A program made the position numbers and the translations under genes. A stretch of DNA of 64,000 nucleotides from Apiospora phragmitis (taxonomy: Eukaryota; Ascomycota; Sordariomycetes; Amphisphaeriales; Apiosporaceae), in the NCBI GenBank assembly GCA_038363925.1, contig JAQQWL010000003.1, forward strand, positions 496,001 through 560,000. The letters are read 5' to 3'. This document shows positions 12,701 to 24,838 of this stretch, piece after piece (position 1 is the stretch's first letter; every line of letters starts with the position of its first letter). The notes beneath the pieces are model-generated. The model was not told the DNA's origin. It made no database searches and saw only the letters and a list, made by a program, of their open reading frames with translations.

Positions 12701-13203
12701 GCTTCTCTCGGCCAGTAATATAGGGGAGTTTCGTCAGATGTACCTTCGGGGGTATCCATTACGCCATCTCTGGCTTCATCGAATGTACGGTGATTCTTGT
12801 CCCAGCTGCTGCTGCCCTCTGCTATTGGGATAGCGTGTTTCGATACTGCGGCCAATTTTGATCCAAAACCTTCAGGACTTTTCTCCTGATACCGCGTTTT
12901 ATTCTTCCACTCCCCAGAGACGATTCCGCGTCATCGATCGGTCGATCGGAAAGGGGAGAGTGCGTTGCCTTCAATCGCTGAGCAGCCCAGGTTCGATACG
13001 GGTGCCCTTGTAGGCCGTGGACAAAAACAATACTAATCACAAGCGATGCGCTTGTTAGCATCACGCGTCGACAAGACTTGTCCATAGGTACGCCAATGCG
13101 ATGAAATGGTGTTTGTTTACTCGACGATCGGCACCCCGCTAGGCTCAAACACTACAGACAGCCCGGTGTGGGTAACGGAGGCTGGGCCGTGCCAGGACCC
13201 CAT
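9730..13203 (-). pseudogene. SesB-like hydrolase / NACHT STAND protein, interrupted
   Basis: Fungal NLR-like protein; relatives act in allorecognition and programmed cell death (family knowledge). Start MGSWHGPASV at 13203; exon 1 is 13203-13121, intron 13120-13033. Exon 2 carries an alpha/beta-hydrolase domain: IVFVHGLQGHPYRTW, then WPREALPE, the nucleophile elbow AHSLGG near 12525, and FLGTPHRGS. An intron at 11950-11898 precedes the NACHT part, with Walker A GAPGEGKTT near 11735 and Walker B IILIDAMDEC near 11400; this part ends at 9730. Three one-base losses (about 12855, 12661 and 12537) and an in-frame TAG at 11790-11788 interrupt it. The three losses sum to a multiple of three. The C-terminus has no clear WD40 or ankyrin array. 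Confidence 0.8.
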
Positions 13204-14233
13204 GGGGGTGGTAAGCCCTTCATGCCGGTCGGTATTGGCCATCACCGATATGGCTTCATTTGCTGGCTGTCACCAACGTGATCGAGGCCAAGAAACAATC
13301 AGTGCGTCAGTGGAGTTGATGCGTGGATGTGAGTAGCCATCGGTTCTACCTCTTCAGCCCTGCTGATTTCTACGACCTCTGCTGCGGACCAGTTTAATAT
13401 TATTACCGGCAGGTTTAAGCGAACCAATCACTTAATGTGGTGCACCATACGTCTGGGCTTGGCATTTATAAGTCCGAATCTCGAGTTTCATTACCCCTAT
13501 GATCGAATGGCAAAACTACATTATCCTTGCGCCATACGATGGAGTCACTGCCCATCCCGACTAGGAGTTATGTTTCTGTCATCCTAGTGATGGCATCAAG
13601 TTTGGTCTACACGTTGACGAAACCTGCTCGATGAGGTAGCTTGCCTATTGTGGGGCTTTCGCGTAGGCTGGCTGAGTAACTCGAAGTTCAAAAAGACGAC
13701 TCTGCTAGGCAAGAGCTAGGCAGCTCAGTAGTGGGATACCAGAACATCTATATGCCAAGGACACCATATATCCCGGATATTGCGCCAAGGTGCGGCTGGT
13801 ATCGGGTTGATCTAACAGCTGCCAGGTTCGCGTGTGCGGTCTAAGAAATGGACTTGGCTTCGATTGGTGGGTATGAAACAGTTGGATAGCAGGGCGGGGG
13901 TCATGATCCGTGTAGGGACGAACTTGAACGCCTCGTGGACTGTTTGTTCTAATTAGTTCTCAGTTGAGCTGGGCAGTTGGATATTCCACAGCCCTACCTC
14001 TAGCGCAGCCCCCTACACGCTCGCTCTCCTCGAAGCTAGCCTGTACTACCACTAGCCTATGTCTAGTGTTGCGACATCCTTTCTTTCGAGATGAAGAATA
14101 TCAGTCTCATATCAGCTTTGCACGTAAGCAGCATCGATAAGCCAGTCTTCTGTCAATTCTTGTTTCTTTAGGCACTCGTTAAGTCGTATCTGGGTGTCTT
14201 TGAATCCCTCGACAATAAGTTATAATCGGCAAT
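13204..14233. other. Intergenic, nothing recognised
   Basis: No coding frame with protein character and no RNA gene was seen between the NLR-like gene and the Thr-rich gene. Confidence 0.4.
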
Positions 14234-15557
14234 ATGCAGTCAGCTGCGGTTCTCCTGGGCGCCTCTTCTGTCCTGACACCCGCTGTCGTTGTTCAACCAG
14301 TGACCACGGGGAAGCGCATACAGTCAAGGCTAGTTCCTACTGCAGCAAGCTCCTCCAAGCCAGCACCACGACAGTGACGGTGACCGTCCCCTTCCAGCCC
14401 ACCACTGTGTGTGCGCAGACGGCCACAATCACTCCTGAGACGACATACGTCACGGCAACCAACTCAACCCAAGTCACCGCCACCGTGACCTATCATCATA
14501 GTACCCATCACGGTCGTGGTCGCTACCTTTACTGTCCTCTCCATCAATACCGACACCGTCACTACGATGGCCACAACGAGCTTCTCCACGGCCGAGTAAT
14601 TCACCATTGCAACTACCACTGACTCTACCTCGACCAGTATCTAGACCGAGTGAGCGCTCTTCCTTGAATGGTTACCTCCGGGTTTGATCACTGAAACTAA
14701 CCATATGCATCAAGTCTGGAAATGACCACTGTCGCAGCTGCAGTCACCCAGAAGAAGAAGAAGCGTCAAAATATGGTCCAGTACAGCAGGGCAAACTGGC
14801 TGGCCACCGCCCTTAGCAATGGGCCCTCTAAGCTAAGCAGTACCTGCTCGTGCCTCCTTACTCAAGATTCCACGACCGTTACCGTGACTTCAACGGGCGC
14901 AGTCATCACGCAGACTAGTCTGGTATGTCCTTCTTTTCTTCGTCCTAACTTTTTCACCCTCCTCCGTCTCCCTATCCATGGAGACAGCCTATCAACTCAT
15001 GCGAGAATCTATTTACCGTCTCTACTACGGCCGTGGGCACCGAGACGGCGACAGTCACGGATACGGAGACGGACTACACGACCGCCACGTCCGCGGCCTC
15101 CTCCACGACCACCATTGACGCCACCGCCACTGAGAGCGCGACCTCGACCGCCACCGAGACCAAGCCGGTCACCGCCATCGGCACGACTACCGTGATCAGC
15201 ACCAGCACCATCTACGATACCGCCTTGGTGTTCACGACGACCACCGTAAGTCAAATTTCCCTTCCTAACTTGGACACAAACAACCACTGATCTCTTCCCC
15301 GCACCAACCCACAGGCCACCACGACGACCACCGCAGCAGACGTCGGGCCGACCACGCCTTCTCTACGCAAGTGCCCGGAGTTGTCTAACCCGTGTACGGG
15401 GCCCCGAGGCCACCGCTACGAGCTCCACTGCGATAAGCTCTGGCAGGGCGTCCAGTCCATCACGACCATGATCGTCCCCTCCTTTTCCGAGTGCGTCGAT
15501 GCCTGCGAGTTGAAACCGGAGGAATGGAAGGACCCGGCGGACAATGCCGCGGACTAG
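14234..15557 (+). pseudogene. Thr/Ser-rich secreted protein with PAN/apple-like end, decayed
   Basis: The ATG at 14234 opens a signal-peptide-like start (MQSAAVLLGASSVLTPAVVV). The Thr-rich body then reads in a second frame (about 14330-14490, YCSKLLQASTTTVTVTVPF) and returns to the first, where TAA (14597) and TAG (14642) interrupt it. From there splice signals are good: introns 14650-14714, 14923-14987 and 15246-15314. The exon 14715-14922 contains SKLSSTCSCLL, typical of fungal surface proteins. The last exon has the cysteine pattern and RYELHCDKLW of a PAN/apple-like domain, but stops after SECVDACELKPEEW, shorter than usual. The 5' half is damaged while the 3' half is clean, so this may be a decaying gene or a gene with a different 5' exon structure. 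Confidence 0.6.
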
Positions 15558-17712
15558 CCGGAAAAGTCTCGACCATGTGCATCTCAAGAGAACGCCTGCG
15601 ACCAGGTCCTGATGATGGTAGTGTCTCTCATTGTCAACAATGTCTAGCACCTGTTACCTCCATTAAGCGGAATCGGGGTTTGGGTTGACCTCTGTCTTAC
15701 CAACGGAAGACGTAAGTAGCTGCAATGCGAGAGTTCCAGAGTAGCGCATAATCAAGGAAACCGGAATGTATCGTACGATTTCCTGTCACCAAAGACATTG
15801 AAGCGATGGAGTAAACCCGATGATCCTCACAAAGGCTATATGACTTGCTGAGTGCTGTCGGCTACATACTGGACATGGAAGAGCTTGCGATCTAATAGCT
15901 CGCGTCTCGGGGTTAAGCTTGCAGCAGTGTAGTGAGTTATTTCCATGCACCTGGGAAAAGCAATGGTAGGTGAATTTCCGTTTGTAATCTACTTCTATCG
16001 ATGGCAGATGCGACTCTACCCCGCCGCATCCCCGAGATATCGGGGTGGGCGAAGGAAGCAAGGCAACACACAACATGAGGTCTGATTTCATACTTGGCAA
16101 CATTAACACTCTGGGCGGGGGTGCTCCGAGGCGATGTTTCAGCTGGTGTGACCCGACGTTTGGGCCATAAGGGTGGGTGGAAGCCAAGCACACTTCAAAT
16201 CGTTCGGTTTCTTTTCTTTTTCTCGAGGACCGTTGGGAAAAAGCAATGCTGCCTGGTAGGGCAGAACAGGGGGGTTGAGACAGCACTTCCGCCGAAAGTC
16301 CCAGCAGGCATTTTGACAGTCCTTGGCGCGAGAATGCGGCGTGGTGATAAAAGTCGGCGTATAGCTCAGGGCTCAAAGGAACCTGGACGAGAGTCGAGAC
16401 AGCTGGCGGGCTGGCCAGCCACATCGAAATTCCGGCTGTTCCTTCCGTAGTATTAGTAGCGAGGCCCATTCATTGGAAAGAATATCGCTTGGCGTGTTGC
16501 AACGTCGTTTCTCGGAATTCGTTGGGGCCTAGACCCCATTGGAGGAGAAAAAGCAAAATTTTAACGCAACCATTTTGCACAGTACCACCCCTGTCCCGTC
16601 TCAAAAGGGTATGGCACATTCTTTACCCCTGAACAAGAGATCGGTAATCAGTGGAAACTGCTCTATTTAGAATCCCAAATGGGAAGATGAACCACGGAAT
16701 GAGTGTTTCTGGATAGTAGGATGCGCCAAATATTGCTCCCAACACCTATGTTCGATCCAGATGTGGTATGCGAATCATAGCTGGATCTCTCAGCATATGC
16801 AGTCCGTCCCATGGTTGGTATGAAGACCGCATGGAGTGTCCGTCCAAGGATTCCCGCATAGGGGCAAGATGGTAATTCACGGATGAACCAGTAGAGATCG
16901 ACTCCGAAGCAGTGGGATGATACGCATAACTGACCATCATGTTCAGACGACACGGGGCAATGCCATATTGGCAAGTCTATGCATTCTACTCGAGGAACAA
17001 AATCCTGGATGGCCGTTGTCGCTTCCTGGGAAGGGGAGGAGAGGAGAAGGTACTATATATCGAGTGGGTTCTAGCCTTACCACTCATCGTAAATCTGCCC
17101 ATTGAATCTGCCCGAGCTGGTGGAGAGTGGACGGGCAGGGGACTGGGACTGACGATTTCCCGGCCATGCCGTTTTTGTATAAGATCGTACGACGATAATG
17201 TGGATCGCGGGGAACTCAAGCCACTCTTCCGGACCCAGAGGCTCGGGTGCTTCGTTAGCCAATGAAATAACCACAACAGCAAAATCTCGGGTGCTCCCTT
17301 TTCTTTGCTCATGTGCGCGTTCCTGATTTGAGCAGCCGTGCCTTGGAGTCGGCCCGAGTGTTTTCACATGCTATGCAGGCAATACCAAAAGTAATCAGGT
17401 CTCTGGCAACGTCCGCAAGAGAATCAGGAGAGTCGTTGCAATCGTCATAGATGCTGTGTCTCTCTTTATAGAAACGCGTTGTAAGGATCCAAAGTTCAAA
17501 GCGGCAGCAGTATATGCGAGAGCGGTCTATTAATATCCAATTTTTCTTCTATGTGAACTATCTATGAAGTAATATGTACGAGAGCTATTTGGAACTACCT
17601 AAACCAAGGCTGAAGCCTTTTCTGTGGGAATAGAAGCAACTTAGCCTAGGAAACATTGTGGACATCGCCAACGTAGTCAATCAATCTTTTCCTGGTCTTT
17701 CTTTTCTCCCAA
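15558..17712. other. Intergenic, nothing recognised
   Basis: A 227-codon minus-strand frame (16469-15786) exists, but its composition, lack of domains and lack of splice context argue that it is chance. No RNA gene was seen. Confidence 0.35.
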
Positions 17713-18928
17713 CTAGTGTAACTGGCCCTTGTTATCGTCGTTGACATGGACAGTCTCCTCGTCAATCGAGGGAGCACGTCTGATGCGGCGATCGACAAGG
17801 GGCTTGAGACCCGGAAGGGAAACGACGGTGATAGCGAGGGCCATCTCGAGCATACTGAGAGGGTCTGTAACGCCATGTTTAGGTCTGCCGCTTGTCACGG
17901 ATGAAGGCTTGCCACTTACAGACGAGGTTCTCCTGGCCCGTGCCGATCTTGAGGCACGCAAAGCGGACAACAGTGGTGAAGATGGTTAAGGTACCAAAGA
18001 CGAAGGTGACGGCAAGGCCGGTGGACGACTGCAGGACACCCTGGATCAACAGGATAAGGGGGATGGCGTAGACTAGGAACGTCGTATTAGCTGTCAAGTT
18101 CTCCTGTGTGGAATTGGGATGGACGCCATGAATTTTTGAGTATAACAAACTCACCGACGAGGTAGCAGGCCAGGTTGAGCGTGAAGTTGAGAATAAAGGG
18201 CTCTGGCGCATAGAATACGCTGCAGGCGCCTTCCTCCTGGGACCATTGCACGGACACGTTCTTGCCACAGAAGAAAGTGTCGTCGAAAAGGATAGTCAAG
18301 TAACACATGCACACAAAAGCGGTGATGCCGTAGAGGGTCTTGCGCATGCCCGAGCTGATGCTACTCCGGAAAAAGGCCCAGTAGAAGGCCAGCATGCTGA
18401 GCTTGGGGAAGCCCATGCCGAAGTCGTAGAAGTAGTTGGACGCGAAGGAGATCTGAGAACAGTCGTTGGTTAGCCAAGTGCCGTTCATGATATGGCCAGT
18501 TGGCCCCTAGTCCTCATGGGAGGATTGGGATCGACGCTGGACTGGACGGCACTCACCTTGGAAAGCCTCTCAGAGGTCTCGTACTCATCCAACACGCCCA
18601 TCTGGTAGGTCAGAGTGTCACAGATGATCAGTCCGAGCGCGATCCCGGCCGAAGCCAGGAGCAGGTAGTCGGACCAGTCAGGTCGCTGGCGGAGGCGCAA
18701 GAGGCGCGTGTAGACACGCAGTGCGACGAAGACCAGAGCGACGATGAGGAGGATCCATTCGGATATCTATATAACCAAATTATGATGTGAGTCCCAAGTC
18801 CGAGCGTGCAGGCGAAAAGCAGTGACAGTGACAGCGTGACCTATCACTGCAGAACTGAGGGGCTCACGGGAGTGTCAGAGCGACTGCTTGCTTACCATGA
18901 CATCCTTGCCGTCAATGAAGTGCGCCAT
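17713..18928 (-). CDS. Rhodopsin-like fungal integral membrane protein (copy A)
   Basis: Seven-helix protein of the fungal rhodopsin-domain family, found in large numbers in moulds (including PTH11-related receptors). The individual function is unknown. Five exons: 18928-18896, 18766-18557, 18452-18155, 18072-17920 and 17864-17713; all phases join to 281 residues. Visible motifs are RQRPDWSDYLLLASAG after helix 1, SFASNYFYDFGMGFPKLSMLAFY in helix 3, FDDTFFCG with the loop cysteine, and SLPGLKPLVDRR after the last helix. The tail is short, with no CFEM domain. It is transcribed away from copy B, with 1.7 kb between the two starts. Confidence 0.8.
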
Positions 18929-20635
18929 TGTGATCAGCGGTTAGCTCGGGGGGGGCGTTCGTTCTTACACCAAAGAAGAAAAGAGACCTCACGGCAGCTG
19001 CAATAAGGGAGGGAGGAGGAGATTCCGATGTGCAACAGAAAGAAGGATCATGGAAGCCCAACATCACACTTTAACCGAGGAGGACAAAGTCACCCGAGAT
19101 CAATATAAAGCAAAAGACGGGATCAGCAGTGTGGCACGGGACGGCGGGTCTCCAAAGCTTTCCCAGAATCGCACTCGACCCCCAAGGAACGACTTTTCTT
19201 ATGCCAAGCCGGCCAGGGGGGTGTGGCCTCAGACGACATTGCCCGATAATTGTGGGAAATACGTGCCGGATGCAGAGAGAACCGCGCATATAGAGTAGTT
19301 TAACCGGAGCCAATGGGACAGTTGCGCGGAGATTTGCGTCGAGGGTGCAGTGCAGCCAGAGAGCTGGTAGAGGAGAGGGTGTGTTGGTTCCAGGTTGGCC
19401 AGTTCTGGAACTACATGTACTCCGTACCTAGTAACGTGCCATGGATCAATCGGGGACCAGTTCTGGCCAGGGACACGACAGGGGTCCGGCTCTACTGTGG
19501 ATGCGACCTTCTCTTTCTCCCAGATGCGATGAACCAGAAGAATTATTAGCGCAAGGGCCAGCCTGCCATCATCAACTGTCAAATCCAACCATGCGACACC
19601 ACCAACCCGACATCCGGAGTATCATCGAAATCCCAGCTATCGTAGCAGCGTATGCTTGAATGTTATGCAGTGTATTTCGAGTCGATGTTTAACCCTAGTC
19701 TTTTTCAGGACTCAACACCAGAGATGCCTCTAATTATGCGCATACTGCTGACCGCAGACTGATCAATCTCGGCCATGCAGCCAAGCTCAGAGACTCCACC
19801 TTCTGGACAAGCTCAACCAGGGGTCCCTTTCCACTCATTCGTACCTGGGCTTTTGCTGGGCCGTCTATCCCCAACAATCTAAGCCCTATAGGTACGCCGC
19901 CGGACCGGCGGCTTGACCTATCCCGCGAGCCGTTTCTTCCTCTCCCCATTCCTCCATCCACTCACCCGCCCCTCCCATAGTAAGACGAGCGAAACATGAT
20001 TGAGAATCAGCCACCACCTTCTTTTTCTGCCATGTCCCTCCGCCATCCCTGTTCGCTTACTGTTACACACCGGCCCTGGTAGAGGGACGGGAGAGAAAAG
20101 AGGTCGCAGCCTCAAACGGGAAAAGTGTAACGGTTCGCTTGACACCTGCATACAGGAGTAATTCATGCATATTGCGCGAGATGAGGCCTGAGCCTATCAG
20201 AACCTCTCATCTCACACCTCTGCCTGAACCCCCTGGACGGCCCGAGGACGGCGAAGGAAGAAAAAGAGAGGGAGCCCCCTCGCGCTTGCCATGCCGCAGT
20301 GGGCACGCAACGCACGCATATTATTCCTTCTCGCGTAACAGGCCTCTGACAGCTCCGACTCGCTCGTGCGAAATGGCTCAGAGGGTTCCCGTTTGGGTTG
20401 GGAAAAAATCGGGCAAGTGATGACGACGGGACGACGATCGACCGTTTGCATCGGGCATATTAGAAGTCTGGAGACCCCATGCGATGCTTGCTTGCATTGG
20501 CATTCTCCCCATTTTGCGGAGCATCTGTCTGAGATGTGGTGATAATTGAACTCGAGCCTCTCCTTCGCGCGCTTCGTCGTCGACCGACGACCCAAAACTC
20601 GACGCTCCTTTCTGTTATATATCGTTAATACTGTC
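18929..20635. other. Divergent intergenic region between two paralogues
   Basis: This 1.7 kb spacer holds the promoters of both rhodopsin-like genes. No coding frame with protein character was seen. Confidence 0.45.
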
Positions 20636-22072
20636 ATGTCTGCGGGAGGTGGTATCAATCAGACGGCCGTCGTGGTAAGTTGACTCTCTCCCTCTCGCTC
20701 TCTCATTCCCGTCCCCTTTTCTTTCCCCCATATCCGATCCCCCCGGGCCATAAAGATCGGATCGGCATTTCCTGTTACCTGCTTAGGACTGGTGCGATCT
20801 ATCTGGACCAAGGCTAACGTGATGCCCCAATGAGTACAGCCCGTCGAGGCCACGCTGATGGCCGTGGCCATGGTCTTCGTCTCGATGCGCCTCTTCCTCC
20901 GGCTCGGCCTGCAGCGGACGCGGCTCACCATCAGCGACTGGTTCATCGTGGCCTCGGCGCTCGACCTCGTCGCGCTGCTCGCGACCGACGTCATGGCGTA
21001 CAACCTCGGCGGCATGGACGACGACTACGACCCGCGCACGCCCATGGAGGACCAGGTCTCGCTACTTAAGGTCTCGTTCGCGGGCAACTACTTCTACGAC
21101 TCGGGCGTCTACTTACCTAAACTCGCGCTCCTCTCCTTCTACTACCGGCTGGTCCCGCCCACGATGCCCAAGCTGCACAAGCTGCTCTACTTTACGACGG
21201 GCCTCACTGCCTGCTTCTTCCTCACGACCGTCTTTGTGGATACGTTCTGGTGTGGCTCGGATGTCACGGTCAACTGGAACCTCGACGGCACGTGCAGCAC
21301 GTTCGACTCCATGACGGTGACACGGATTGACTGGACGCTGAACCTCATTTCGGATATTCTGAGTATGAGCCATCATATGTTTGCCTGGGTGGTCTAAATA
21401 AAAGTGCTGACATACCAACGCAGTTTTCTCAATCCCCTTTCCGCTATTGCCCGGCCTCCAGATCAACAAATGGTACATGGCCGGCCTGGCAGCGACATTC
21501 TCTTCAGGCATCATCACACTAGGCACAAGTATCGGCCGGTTTGCCACGATGCAGGTCACACACGCTTGGACCAACGTCTGTAAGTTGCCTATTTGTCCCC
21601 TTTCCAGGGGCCCGCCCACCTGATAATACAAGATTTCTTCCAATGCTGACCAGAGGCCTACCTACCTACAGACGTCCTGTCCATGGCCGAATTAGTAGCC
21701 GCCGTCGTGGTAGTGTGCCTGCCGTCCCTCAAGTCGCTGGTGCACCTCGGTGCCTCCTCGATGAGCAGCAGCGCCGCCAAGCGCAGCGGGATCCTGGCGT
21801 CGACGAGCCGCACGGGCGGCACCAGCACCAGCCGCCAGCACATCAAGCTGTCGTCCGGGCGGGACCCCTACCTCATCAGCAGCCACCGGACCGGCGGCGG
21901 CCCCGTCATCGTGAGCAGCGGGGGCGCCAAAAGCATGGGACTGGGAGGAGGCGGCGACGACACGGGCAGTGACGTTGAGCTCAACAGCCTGGAGCCGCAT
22001 CATCGGTCTGACGTTATCTACAAATCGCACCGGGTGAGCGTGACGTACGCTAAGCGGGATGATATGGTTTGA
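20636..22072 (+). CDS. Rhodopsin-like fungal integral membrane protein (copy B)
   Basis: Same family as the minus-strand gene at 17.7-18.9 kb. Exons 20636-20674, 20840-21362, 21424-21579 and 21672-22072 give 372 residues. The shared signatures are clear: LTISDWFIVASALD, VSFAGNYFYDSGVYLPKLALLSFYY, VFVDTFWCGSDVTVNW and VVVCLPSLKSL. The cytoplasmic tail is longer, rich in Ser, Gly and Arg, and probably disordered. Start and introns (61-165 nt) are supported by frame and splice signals. The head-to-head arrangement and similarity suggest an inverted duplication followed by divergence. Ligand and role are unknown. Confidence 0.82.
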
Positions 22073-22744
22073 TAAGTTTAGCATTTTCGTTCATTGTTTT
22101 ATCGGGTTTAGTGCTTTAAAAGCTATGTATAGGGGTGTATATCTGCTGCGATTGTGGTTGGGTACACCAAAAATGAGAGAAAAAAGATATCGTTCAAATG
22201 AATGGCATATATCTCATTATGTATTACTGCCTTGCAAGCCGCTTCACTGAGCGGGGATAATGGCAAAGGGTCTGTGTTGATGATGATGGTTGCTGATCGA
22301 GAAGGACGGGTCTAATGTTAGCAAGGGCAACTGCTACTTGCTATTTCAGCTGTTCTTCGAATGGCGCAACTGAGAATGTTCAATATTCATCCTGTACGTG
22401 CGGCAAAGTCTGGTGTGCTAACCAACTCGAGTGTTCATTGCAAACGCCGCCTGCAGTCAGTTGTTCACCTGGTCCCACCCTCGATGAATGAGCAGCGCAC
22501 GTTCCAGGCAGTTCTTTCCTCACTTGAACAGTCCTCGATGTTGGCATCCGTATTTAGAAGAGGCAACTACGCCAGAATCTAAGTGGGGCTGCAAGTGCCA
22601 AACCTTTACCCTACACTGATCTTGTTTACCTGCCCTTCCTACCTAGGCACCAGACCTTCGACTCAACCTTACCTAATTCATCAAGTTGGTTTGACGGACC
22701 CAAAGTCAAGCTTCTCGCCATCACCAACGCAGGCTTCCGTCAAG
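22073..22744. other. Intergenic, nothing recognised
   Basis: 3' flank of copy B and 5' leader of the ankyrin gene. No further feature is visible. Confidence 0.45.
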
Positions 22745-24484
22745 ATGCCTGGTCCGGGTCTGCTAGATCTACCCTTGGAGTGCCTCCGCGTAATTGTGAA
22801 AGAGGCTGTGGCTGAACAATGCCCGTGGTCGATCTCCGAAACCGACGACACTGAATCTCAACTGATCAAAGATCGAGGATCTACGGCTGACATCCAGGTG
22901 GTATTGCAATGGAGATTGGTAAATCGTTAGTACTCATCTCTATTTGGCTAAGGAATCCGGCTTACCTTGCTGACCATCATGATAACAGACCTCTTCGATC
23001 AGGAAGTCATGCTTTGCATCGAGGAAGTAGAGCTTCTGCGCCCTGGGAAATGGCACGACATCAACATTTGCCCAACCTGCAATTGCCAAGCTCCAATCGA
23101 CAGTCTCAGTTCCTTAGCTGCTTCCTTCATCATCCGACAATCAAACAGTGGCAAACGTTGGGCCAGCAATGTGCCAGCCCTCCTTCACCACGCTATGGAT
23201 GAGGTAATCCGCCAGCAGCATCAACAGCCGGAACCGAACATGCTGGAACAACGCCATCCATATCTCCAAGTCATGTATCGGGAGTTCCTAGACCGGCTCC
23301 CCAAACGAGATCTACGACAAGATACGCTTACAGGCCACGGCCATGAGCTGCTCCCTGGAATCCATCCGAGTGATTCGCTCATAGTCCACGAGGATTCAAT
23401 GCCGGAATCGAACATCACTGTGTGCCAGATATTCTTGGGTCAGCTCGAACCGGTTAGGGACTTTATCAGATCTAGGGATAACCCTCACTTAAGCTCCGCC
23501 AACTCCCGCGATAAGGTCTTTAGGATACTCCTATCTGCAGCTGTCAAGACCGGACAGTATGATCTCACCCGACATATTTTAGATCAAGGGGCTGATATCG
23601 ACTCTACGCACTATGACTTGGCGGTGGCCTTTGAGCGGCAAGACCTCACGATGATGAAGCTTCTACTCGATCCAAACTACAAGCATACCCGATCGGAAGG
23701 GCCCCGCCGAATCGCGATAGAAGACTTAATCGTTAGGTCTACACAGCTCGACTTGCGCGACATCACAAATATCCTCCTCGACCACGCCGAATACATGAAT
23801 ATCGGTTTCATTCACACAGTACTTAGTAACGCCTGCTGTAATGGAGACGACGATCTGGTCCAGCGGCTGTTCAACCTTCACCGGCACCTCGACGTTAACA
23901 TGTTTCTTGGCTCTGTCGAGTGGATGCCAGAACTGCACGGTCTAACACCCCTCATGCCTGTGGAAATCGCTGCCATTCGAGGTCACGAGAGTATATTACG
24001 GCTGCTCCTGAAGAATGATGTAGAAACCTACACTCGTCACGCCAGACTGGTCTGTATGATGGACGCCGCCGCCCTTGGGGGCCACGTGGGCATTATAAGG
24101 ATTCTTCTTGAAGCCGGGGTCGATCCGTCTCCAGCAGAATGGAGAGACATCATAAGGACCTACATGGATGCCAGGAGGCGTGGGGTCAGAGATGGCGGGT
24201 TTATACGCTTTCTCTTGGAGGAGAACCTGGTTGATATCAGCATGTATTTACGTCTCTACCCCCAAACGCTCTATTTGGTATTTTGTACCTTATGTTGTGC
24301 CGGAGACGTCGCAGCGGTAAGGCTGTTTGCAGCACACGGAATGCCCCTGTTTGGCGGCTTTTATTCTGGAATAAGGTGCTGGACTCCCATGGACGTGGCA
24401 ACAGATTCTGGTTCGCAAGAATTGATAGAGGCTCTAGAGGAGTTGGGGCGCCTGGGCCCACAATCCCAGCCGAAGGTGAGCTAG
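22745..24484 (+). CDS. F-box-like / ankyrin-repeat protein
   Basis: Two exons, 22745-22925 and 22989-24484, with a 63-nt intron, give 558 residues. The N-terminus (LLDLPLECLRVIVKEAV) resembles an F-box, the SCF ubiquitin-ligase adaptor, followed across the splice site by QWRLVNHLFDQEVM. The C-terminal half carries degenerate ankyrin repeats, for example ARHILDQGADI-like, HESILRLLLKNDVET and GHVGIIRILLEAGVDPS, and ends near TPMDVATDSGSQELIEALE. Such proteins may recruit substrates to ubiquitin ligases, but the target is unknown. The frame is fully open. An alternative view is a plain ankyrin protein with no true F-box. Confidence 0.72.
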
Positions 24485-24838
24485 TGAGATACCAGCAGCC
24501 TACATGGGCACATCCGCCTCTGGAACGGCGGCCGTTCGGTCCACACGAAATTACCCTTCGCTGCTCCAAGACGAGCTGTGCAGCCCATGCGCCCGCCAGG
24601 TGGCACGAGTTCTCCTAGCGTAACCCTAGATAGAAGTTTAGCGCGCTGAATGATATTGCCGATGTTGATATTGCAGGGAGAATGATGCACAATTGTTGTT
24701 ACTATGTTGATGCAGTAGCCAAGATATTTCGCATACCGACTGTGTGCATGTGCCACCGCACCTACCGTTTTGCCTGCCCGTTGATAAAGGTGGCTGAAGG
24801 GCTTCAGCATTTTTTATTCCGGCCAGTTCCCTCTACGT
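24485..24838. other. Intergenic between convergent units
   Basis: 3' flank of the ankyrin gene and 3' end of the kinase-like pseudogene on the other strand. Nothing else was seen. Confidence 0.45.

Noticed and set aside
15786..16469. 227-codon minus-strand open frame.
   Set aside because: No domain, no codon character and no splice context; long chance frames occur in GC-balanced fungal DNA.
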